Source: Pseudorhodoplanes sp. (lineage in GTDB: Bacteria > Pseudomonadota > Alphaproteobacteria > Rhizobiales > Xanthobacteraceae). From it: DNA of 64,000 nucleotides. Both the position numbers and the translations under genes were made by a program. This document shows, in pieces, positions 58,225-64,000 of the stretch. A model generated the notes under the pieces. The model searched no databases. It saw nothing but the letters and a program-made list of their open reading frames with translations, and had not been told where the DNA came from. The first letter of the stretch is position 1. Every line of letters starts with the position of its first letter. The stretch lies in NCBI GenBank assembly GCA_032027085.1, contig JAVSMS010000001.1:1256332-1320331 (forward strand). Direction: 5' to 3'.

Positions 58225-60210
58225 ATGAACGACACGCCCAAACGCGACAAACCCTGGATTTTCCGCACCTATGCCGGACACTCGACGGCCGAAAAGTCGA
58301 ACGCGCTGTACCGGCAAAATCTGCTGAAGGGCCAGACGGGCCTGTCGGTCGCCTTCGATCTGCCGACCCAGACCGGTTACGATTCCGATCATCCGCTGGC
58401 CGCCGGCGAAGTCGGCAAGGTCGGCGTGCCGATTTCCCATCTCGGCGATATGCGGGCGCTCCTGAAGGAGATTCCGCTCGGCGAGATGAATACGTCAATG
58501 ACGATCAACGCGACCGCGGCGTGGCTGCTCTCGCTCTATATTGCCGTCGCCGACGAGAACGGCGTGCCGCGCGCAAAACTCACCGGCACCACGCAGAACG
58601 ACATCATCAAGGAATATCTTTCGCGCGGCACCTACGTGTTTCCGCCGGCGCCGTCCATGCGGCTGATCAAGGACGTGATCCTGTTCACGACCTCCGAGAT
58701 GCCGAAATGGAATCCCATGAATGTCTGCTCCTACCATCTGCAGGAAGCCGGCGCGACGCCGGTGCAGGAATTAAGCTATGCGCTCGCCACCGCCATCGCC
58801 GTGCTCGACACGGTGAAGGCCTCGGGCGAGGTGCAGGGCAAAGCCTTCGGCGAAGTGGTGGGCCGCATCTCGTTTTTCGTGAATGCCGGCATGCGCATCA
58901 TCACCGAAATCTGCAAGATGCGCGCCTTCTGTGAATTGTGGGACGAGATCACGGCGGAACGCTACGGCATCACCGATCCCAAGCAGCGGCTGTTCCGTTA
59001 CGGCGTGCAGGTGAATTCGCTCGGCCTCACCGAGCCGCAGCCGGAGAACAACGTCTACCGCATCCTGCTCGAAATGCTGGCGGTGACACTGTCGAAAAGG
59101 GCGCGCGCCCGCGCGGTGCAATTGCCGGCCTGGAACGAAGCGCTCGGCCTGCCGCGGCCGTTCGACCAGCAATGGTCGCTGCGCGCGCAGCAGATCCTCG
59201 CCTATGAAACCGATCTTCTCGAATATGGCGACATTCTCGACGGATCGACCGAAGTCCAAAGAAAAGTCGATCAGCTCAAGCGTGAAGCCAGGGAAGAGCT
59301 CGCCCGCATCGAGAAACTTGGCGGCGCGGTGGCAGCGGTCGAGATGGGCTACATGAAGAGCCAGCTCGTGGAGAGCAACACGGCGCGGCTGGAGGCCATC
59401 GAGCGCGGCGAGCTCATTGTCGTCGGCGTCAACAAATTCACCGAAACCGAGCCTTCCCCACTCACCGGCGGCATCGACGCTATTCTCACCGTGCCGCACG
59501 AGGTGGAGAAAGAGCAGATCGAACGTCTGAACGCCTGGCGCGCCGCGCGCGACCAGAAAGCGGTCGACGCAGCACTGAAGGAGCTGCGCGCGGCGGCGAG
59601 AAGCCGCGCCAACATCATGCCGCCCTCCATCGCCTGCGCGAAGGCCGGCGTCACCACCGGCGAATGGGGTGCGGTCTTCCGCGAAATCTATGGCGAATAC
59701 CGCGCGCCGACCGGCGTGCCGAAAGCCGCGCGCCAGGTGGGCGGCGAAAGGCTCGATCCCGTGCGCGCCGAGGTCGAGCGGGTCTCGCACAAGCTCGGCC
59801 GGCGGGTGAAATTCCTGGTCGGCAAGCCCGGTCTGGACGGCCATTCCAACGGCGCCGAGCAGATCGCAGTGCGTGCGCGCGACGCCGGCATGGACGTGGT
59901 CTATGGCGGCATCCGCTTCACGCCGGCCGAGATCGTCAAGACCGCAATCGACGAGAATGTGGACGTGATCGGCCTATCGATCCTTTCCGGCAGTCACGTG
60001 CCATTGGTGCGCGACGTGGTCACGCGGATGAAGGAAGCCGGCATTGCCGAGGTGCCGGTCGTGGTTGGCGGCATCATCCCTCCGGAAGACGAACGCACAC
60101 TGAAATCTGCCGGTGTCGCCGCGGTCTATACGCCGAAGGATTTCGACATCAACCGCGTGATGGCGGACGTCGTGCGCATCGTCGATGGCGCGACCCGGAA
60201 TGTGGCGTGA
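58225..60210 (+). CDS. ecm: Ethylmalonyl-CoA mutase
   Basis: A 661-residue B12-dependent acyl-CoA mutase that interconverts (2R)-ethylmalonyl-CoA and (2S)-methylsuccinyl-CoA. The N-terminal substrate domain shows the TYAGHSTAEKSNALYRQNLL start, FDLPTQTGYDSD and MNTSMTINATAAWLLSLY. The C-terminal cobalamin domain has the DxHxxG motif Asp538-Gly-His540-Ser-Asn-Gly543 within KPGLDGHSNGAEQ, followed by IGLSILSGSH. The length is typical of Ecm/MeaA rather than of methylmalonyl-CoA mutase. GGAGAGGA precedes the ATG. Together with ccr and mcd it supplies consecutive steps. Confidence 0.93.
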   Translation: MNDTPKRDKPWIFRTYAGHSTAEKSNALYRQNLLKGQTGLSVAFDLPTQTGYDSDHPLAAGEVGKVGVPISHLGDMRALLKEIPLGEMNTSMTINATAAWLLSLYIAVADENGVPRAKLTGTTQNDIIKEYLSRGTYVFPPAPSMRLIKDVILFTTSEMPKWNPMNVCSYHLQEAGATPVQELSYALATAIAVLDTVKASGEVQGKAFGEVVGRISFFVNAGMRIITEICKMRAFCELWDEITAERYGITDPKQRLFRYGVQVNSLGLTEPQPENNVYRILLEMLAVTLSKRARARAVQLPAWNEALGLPRPFDQQWSLRAQQILAYETDLLEYGDILDGSTEVQRKVDQLKREAREELARIEKLGGAVAAVEMGYMKSQLVESNTARLEAIERGELIVVGVNKFTETEPSPLTGGIDAILTVPHEVEKEQIERLNAWRAARDQKAVDAALKELRAAARSRANIMPPSIACAKAGVTTGEWGAVFREIYGEYRAPTGVPKAARQVGGERLDPVRAEVERVSHKLGRRVKFLVGKPGLDGHSNGAEQIAVRARDAGMDVVYGGIRFTPAEIVKTAIDENVDVIGLSILSGSHVPLVRDVVTRMKEAGIAEVPVVVGGIIPPEDERTLKSAGVAAVYTPKDFDINRVMADVVRIVDGATRNVA

Positions 60211-60674
60211 TGCTGCGGCTTTGCGTGATGACAGCCGTTGCTCTGCTTTCAACGCAGGTTATGGCAGCCGAATATCCCGAGCAGATCCAAAGCGCGCTCG
60301 AAAGGCTGCAGAAGGTCTGCGTCGGCATCGGCGGCAAGCCCGGCTCGCTCGACAGCGCCGTGGTCTCGCGCGACGTGAACGGTGACAGCCAGTCCGATTT
60401 CGTCATCGATCTGGGCAACGTCCCCTGCGAGGGCCGGCCGCAGGCCTATTGTGTCAACGGCTTCTGCGCGCTCGAGGTCTATACTTGGCGGGCGGAGAAC
60501 GACTGGAGGCTGCTGCTGGTCGCGACGGTGTCCGACTGGCGCACCGGACGCGTCAGCAACCGGCCGGCCCTCATCCTCACCCAGAGCGGCTCATTTTGCC
60601 GCATGCCGAAACAGAAGTTCTGCACGGTGACCTACACCTTCGCCGACGGAAAGATGTATGGCTCGATGAAATGA
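60210..60674 (+). CDS. Hypothetical periplasmic protein coupled to ecm
   Basis: A 154-residue protein with a signal peptide (1-19, LSTQVMA) and a mature part with six cysteines (in VCV, PCE, YCV, FCAL, FCR and FCT), suggesting disulfide bonds. The segment DVNGDSQSD has the spacing of a calcium-binding DxNxDxxxD loop. No family is recognised. Its ATG shares the last A of the ecm stop (TGATG), so it is translated with ecm. Whether that linkage is functional is unknown. Confidence 0.7.
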   Translation: MLRLCVMTAVALLSTQVMAAEYPEQIQSALERLQKVCVGIGGKPGSLDSAVVSRDVNGDSQSDFVIDLGNVPCEGRPQAYCVNGFCALEVYTWRAENDWRLLLVATVSDWRTGRVSNRPALILTQSGSFCRMPKQKFCTVTYTFADGKMYGSMK

Positions 60675-60675
60675 C

Positions 60676-61908
60676 TCAGGATGTATGTCGTCCGGTCAGC
60701 GATGCGAGCGCGGTTTCCAGACTCTGCGGCGAGACAGGCTTGATCAGATAGGCATCCATCCCGGCTTCACGCGCGGCGGCCTCGTCCGCTGCCGCGCCGC
60801 GTGCTGACAGGCCTATGACCGGCGTTCTGCTTTTGGCGTCGGCTCTCGCGCGGATACGGCGTGTGGTTTCGACGCCGTCCATACCCGACAAGGTGACATC
60901 CATCAATACAACATCAAAGGCGCGACGCTCGAGCGCAGCCAGGGCGGCCTCGCCCGAGGCGGCAAACTGGACGTGATGGCCCAGGCCGGCGATGATGGTG
61001 GAGACCACCACACGGCCATAAGGATTGTCTTCGACGCAGAGGATGTTGAGTTCGCGTGCCTGAGCCGTGTTTCTTTTTGCCGTCGCCGAAATGCTCTTGT
61101 CGGGCGTTGCACCCTGCATGCGTTCGGCCACCACGCTGAGCCGGAAGGTCGAGCCTTCCGCCAGCCTGCTTGTCACCGTGAGATCGCCGCCCATCGCTTT
61201 CGCCAGCCGCTTCACCAGCGTCAGCCCGAGCCCGGTGCCGCCATAGCGGCGCGACACTTCCGCACTGGCCTGTGAAAACGGGCGGAACAACTTTCTGATC
61301 TCGCTGTCGCGCAAACCAATGCCGCTGTCGGTGACGGCGAAGTCGAGCTTCACACGGTTGCGCGTCGCGGGCTGCGACCTGACCGCGAGCGTGACTGCAC
61401 CCTGCGCGGTGAATTTCACGGCATTGTCGACGAGATTTTCCAGCGCGGCGCGCAACCGCACCGGATCGCCGACGACATTCGCCGGCAGATCGGGATCGAC
61501 GATGATCTCCGCCTTGAGCCCGATGGCTTGCGCGCGGGCGATCAACGCCGCGCCGACCGCCTCGGTGAGCTGGCGCGGCGAGAATACATCACGGCGCAGG
61601 ACAAGGTCCGCCGCTTGCGCCTTGACCGCGTCGGTCACGACCGTCGTCAATTGCTCGAGATGCTCGGCCGCGCTCTTGATGCTCAGCGCCCAGCCGCGCT
61701 CGCGTTCGCCGATGTCGCTCGCCGCCAGCAATTCGGCGAGCGCCAGAATGCCGGTCAGGGGCGTACGGATGTCGTGCGCCAGCGCAGCGAGCGCCATCTC
61801 GACGGCGGACTCAGACTTGCGTGGCGGCGACTTGCGCGCCTTTGCGGCGGGCGCTGGTTTGCCAGACAGCCGCTTTACAACTGGCTTTTTTGTTCTGGAG
61901 CGCGCCAT
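60676..61908 (-). CDS. Hybrid sensor histidine kinase/response regulator (cytoplasmic)
   Basis: A 410-residue hybrid kinase without membrane segments. A basic, Lys/Pro-rich N-terminus is followed by the phospho-acceptor box with His45 (LAHDIRTPLTG), an ATPase domain with N-box NLVDNAVKF, G1 DSGIGL and G2 GGTGLGLTL, and a C-terminal receiver domain with Asp337 in VVLMDVTLSG. There is no input sensor domain, so it may be driven by protein partners. ATG at 61908 is preferred over one seven codons earlier. It is convergent with the ecm-linked gene by one base. Confidence 0.88.
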   Translation of the reverse strand: MARSRTKKPVVKRLSGKPAPAAKARKSPPRKSESAVEMALAALAHDIRTPLTGILALAELLAASDIGERERGWALSIKSAAEHLEQLTTVVTDAVKAQAADLVLRRDVFSPRQLTEAVGAALIARAQAIGLKAEIIVDPDLPANVVGDPVRLRAALENLVDNAVKFTAQGAVTLAVRSQPATRNRVKLDFAVTDSGIGLRDSEIRKLFRPFSQASAEVSRRYGGTGLGLTLVKRLAKAMGGDLTVTSRLAEGSTFRLSVVAERMQGATPDKSISATAKRNTAQARELNILCVEDNPYGRVVVSTIIAGLGHHVQFAASGEAALAALERRAFDVVLMDVTLSGMDGVETTRRIRARADAKSRTPVIGLSARGAAADEAAAREAGMDAYLIKPVSPQSLETALASLTGRHTS

Positions 61909-61960
61909 GATTCCCCACTGCCACACCATGGCACGGCGCCGATGACGATACCAACGCAGC

Positions 61961-62827
61961 CTAGAAAAGCCCCACCATCCGGCGAATTTCGGCGGGTTTT
62001 ACGCCGTCTGCCCGCAGCTCGCGCAGGGCAGTGGATTGGGTCGATTTCGACAGCTTGCGGCCGTCCGCATCCAGGATCAGGCGGTGATGACGATAGGCCG
62101 GTACCGGCAAACCCAGCAGATGCTGCAACAGGCGGTGCACACTGGTGGCCCAGAACAGGTCCTGCCCGCGCACGACATGGGTGATGCCCTGCAGGACATC
62201 ATCGATGACAACCGCCAGATGATAGCTGGTCGGGACGTCCTTGCGCCCAAGCACCACGTCGCCCCAGGCCTGCGGCTGCGCCATCACCACGCCAGGCTCG
62301 CCCGCGGGTCCAGCGCCAGTTTCCTGCCAGGACAGCAAGCCGGCTTTTCCCAATGCGGCCGTCATATCGAGACGCATGGCATAGGGATCGCCGGCCGCCA
62401 TCCGGCGACTGCGTTCTTCCGCGCTCAGGGAAAGCGCATGACCGGGATAGAGCGGCACGCCGTCAGGATCGCGGGCCGCGCGGTCGCCCAGCGCCGCCAC
62501 CATGCGCGCAATCTCGCCGCGGCTTTCGAAGCTCGGATAGAGCAGGCCCATGTCATTCAATCGATCGAGCGCCGCGCGATATGCATCGAAATGCTCGGAT
62601 TGCCGTCGCACCGGTCTTTCCCAGTCCAGGCCAAGCCAGGCGAGATCCTCATAAATTTCGGATTCGTATTCGGACCGGCAGCGGGTGGCATCGATGTCCT
62701 CGATGCGCAGCAGAAAACGACCGCCCGCCGCGCGCGCCATATCGAAATTCAGCAGCGCCGACAGCGCATGGCCGAGATGCAGATAGCCGTTCGGGCTTGG
62801 GGCGAAGCGGAAAACGGGTGGCGGCAT
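61961..62827 (-). CDS. gluQ: Glutamyl-queuosine tRNA(Asp) synthetase
   Basis: A 288-residue truncated glutamyl-tRNA synthetase-like enzyme without an anticodon-binding domain. It has the class I motifs HLGH (in FAPSPNGYLHLGHALSAL) and KLSKS. The GluQRS group attaches glutamate to the queuosine base of tRNA(Asp). RIEDIDATRCRSEYE and the IDDVLQGITHVVRGQDL strand are typical. ATG at 62827 is chosen; an in-frame ATG six codons upstream lies close to the repeat at 62841. Confidence 0.92.
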   Translation of the reverse strand: MPPPVFRFAPSPNGYLHLGHALSALLNFDMARAAGGRFLLRIEDIDATRCRSEYESEIYEDLAWLGLDWERPVRRQSEHFDAYRAALDRLNDMGLLYPSFESRGEIARMVAALGDRAARDPDGVPLYPGHALSLSAEERSRRMAAGDPYAMRLDMTAALGKAGLLSWQETGAGPAGEPGVVMAQPQAWGDVVLGRKDVPTSYHLAVVIDDVLQGITHVVRGQDLFWATSVHRLLQHLLGLPVPAYRHHRLILDADGRKLSKSTQSTALRELRADGVKPAEIRRMVGLF

Positions 62828-62840
62828 GTGGGTTTCTTGT

Positions 62841-62938
62841 GTCATTGCCCGCGAAAGCGGGCAATCCAGTAAACGCCGACATTGCGATAGATCGCAAACC
62901 CTGAAATTACTCGATGCTCCGCTTTCGCGAAGTATGAC
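62841..62938. repeat. Bipartite palindromic repeat (REPIN-like) between gluQ and alkA
   Basis: The left arm GTCATTGCCCGCGAAAGCGG with GCAATCCAGTAA and the right arm AATTACTCGATGCTCCGC with TTTCGCGAAGTATGAC form the long fold. The right arm has decayed. The element fills nearly all of the 121-base divergent gap between gluQ and alkA, so both promoters must lie in or overlap it. Confidence 0.7.
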
Positions 62939-62948
62939 AAATAGCGTG

Positions 62949-63644
62949 ATGCCTCAATTCCTCCACACCGACGCCGATCTGGCCAAGGCGCTCCGCAAAC
63001 TGGTGAAAGCCGATCCGCGGCTCGCATCCATCCTGGCCGAAACCGGCACGCCCGCCCTGCGCCGCCGCGATGCAGGCTTTCGCGGCCTTGCCGCCATTGT
63101 TTGCGGGCAGCAACTTTCGACGGCCAGCGCCGCCGCGATCTGGGGACGGCTGTCGGCGGCGTTCGATCCGTTTCATCACGACTCGCTACGGCGCGCCCGC
63201 GCGACACGGCTTGCGCGCCTCGGCCTCTCGGCGCCGAAGATCAAATCGATCAAGACGATTGCAAGCGAAATCGCCAAAGGGCGCCTCGATCTCGACACGA
63301 TTGCGCAGAGCGACGCCGACACCGCGCATCAGGCGCTGATCGCAGTGCACGGCATCGGACCTTGGACCGCCGACATCTATCTTCTGTTCTGCCTTGGTCA
63401 CGCCGATGCCTGGCCGGCCGGCGATCTCGCCTTGCAGGAAGCGACGCGCATCGCATTCGATTTGAAGAAGCGGCCGACCGCGAAAGAACTGACTGTTCTT
63501 GCCGAAAGCTGGCGGCCATGGCGCGGGGTCGCGGCGCATCTGCTCTGGAAATATTACGCGGTGGCAAAGAAGCGCGAAGGCGCCCCATTGCCGCAAGCTG
63601 CAAACAGGAAATCGAATGGCAAAGCTGGACGGCCCGCGGCTTGA
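62949..63644 (+). CDS. DNA-3-methyladenine glycosylase II (AlkA-type)
   Basis: A 231-residue HhH-GPD superfamily glycosylase that removes alkylated bases. The helix-hairpin-helix GIGPWTADIYLLFCLGHAD and the following catalytic Asp in WPAGDLALQEA are present, with IVCGQQLSTASAAAIWGRL in the first helices. It lacks the N-terminal domain of E. coli AlkA, as do short bacterial homologs. Start MPQFL at 62949 is preferred; an ATG at 62934 arises in the repeat end. Its stop overlaps the esterase gene by 29 bases. Confidence 0.88.
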   Translation: MPQFLHTDADLAKALRKLVKADPRLASILAETGTPALRRRDAGFRGLAAIVCGQQLSTASAAAIWGRLSAAFDPFHHDSLRRARATRLARLGLSAPKIKSIKTIASEIAKGRLDLDTIAQSDADTAHQALIAVHGIGPWTADIYLLFCLGHADAWPAGDLALQEATRIAFDLKKRPTAKELTVLAESWRPWRGVAAHLLWKYYAVAKKREGAPLPQAANRKSNGKAGRPAA

Positions 63645-64000
63645 CCCGCGCAGCGGCAAAGCAAAACGTCTTGTCGTTTTCCTGCACGGCTATGGCGCCG
63701 ACGGCAACGACCTCATTGATATCGGTCAGGCCTGGCAAGACCTCCTGCCTGACACCGCCTTCGTCTCGCCGCATGCGCCCGAACCGTGCGGGCAAGCGCC
63801 GGTCGGCCGGCAATGGTTCGAACTGACCTTTCGCAATCCCGATGAACGCTGGACCGGCGTCAACAAGGCGGCGCCGATGCTGAACGCATTTCTGGATGAG
63901 GAACTTGCGCGCTATCGCCTGCCGCCTGCGGCGCTGGCGCTGGTCGGGTTCAGTCAAGGCACGATGATGTCGCTGCATGTCGGGCTGCGCCGCGCAGCGC
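63616..64000 (+). CDS. Phospholipase/carboxylesterase family hydrolase, N-terminal part
   Basis: The window ends inside this gene; 128 codons are visible. It is an alpha/beta hydrolase of the YpfH/LYPLA-like group: the oxyanion strand LVVFLHGYGADGNDLIDIGQ (19-38), the SPHAPEPC loop, a QWFELTFRNPDERWTG segment and the nucleophile Ser113 in GFSQG. It overlaps the alkA 3' end by 29 bases in another frame and so is translationally linked to it. Substrate unknown. Confidence 0.86.
   Translation, partial: MAKLDGPRLDPRSGKAKRLVVFLHGYGADGNDLIDIGQAWQDLLPDTAFVSPHAPEPCGQAPVGRQWFELTFRNPDERWTGVNKAAPMLNAFLDEELARYRLPPAALALVGFSQGTMMSLHVGLRRAA

Noticed and set aside
1-64000. CRISPR arrays, prophage or intact insertion sequences
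   Set aside because: No regularly spaced direct repeats of array type, no phage structural or integrase genes and no transposase frames were found on either strand.

Overview
The window is a stretch of GC-rich alphaproteobacterial core chromosome, most likely Hyphomicrobiales (Rhizobiales) close to the Bradyrhizobium/Rhodopseudomonas/Pseudolabrys group. This is inferred from gene content and order: argH next to tlpA with lptM-lysA-DUF4175 downstream, metX-metW, chorismate mutase-hisC-tyrC, ftsEX near a CpdR-like regulator, an ethylmalonyl-CoA pathway set, and bipartite palindromic intergenic repeats. No phage, plasmid, CRISPR or intact insertion sequence was seen. About 70 protein genes, two tRNAs and one strong candidate structured RNA gene are described.

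Layout. 1-3672 (minus): end of a hydrogenase-4-like membrane operon (hyfB-hyfC-hyfE and the first codons of hyfF), translationally coupled throughout. 4058-4230: two adjacent tRNA-Arg genes next to a short direct repeat that may be a relic of an insertion sequence. 4289-9724 (minus): TVP38-family membrane protein, FAD disulfide oxidoreductase, sensor kinase, type III polyketide synthase and an isoprenylcysteine-methyltransferase-like protein. 9970-15133 (plus): rpmH-rnpA-yidC-engB-DUF423-argB and two small unknown genes. 15134-16089 has no protein gene. It holds repeats, a terminator and a ~440-nt hairpin-dense element read from a consensus sigma-70 promoter on the minus strand, the best candidate for an undescribed element. 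16090-22379: amidase-like secreted protein, metX-metW, and chorismate mutase-hisC-tyrC. 22478-37673: envelope, division and amino-acid genes (DUF2125, plsC, ydcF, ftsX-ftsE, cpdR-like, an ECF41 sigma factor with its carboxymuconolactone-decarboxylase partner, DUF4175, lysA-lptM, argH, tlpA, yjfB-like).

37883-43113 (plus) is a ten-gene accessory-type operon led by an ArsR regulator whose operator lies over its own start codon: SRPBCC, glutathione transferase, three VOC proteins, DUF899, DUF1428, a second SRPBCC and DUF1579. An SDR, an HxlR regulator with a divergent RibD-like reductase, and another glutathione transferase follow to 45938.

46013-60674 is unified by acyl-CoA metabolism: 3-hydroxybutyryl-CoA dehydrogenase, EtfA/EtfB, PduO-type cobalamin adenosyltransferase, methylsuccinyl-CoA dehydrogenase (mcd), crotonyl-CoA carboxylase/reductase (ccr) and ethylmalonyl-CoA mutase (ecm). 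Together they supply most of the ethylmalonyl-CoA pathway for acetyl-CoA assimilation, the electron acceptor for Mcd and the B12 cofactor for Ecm. A chemoreceptor and a BrkB-type membrane protein sit inside this block. The window closes with a hybrid histidine kinase, gluQ, an AlkA-type glycosylase and the start of an esterase gene.
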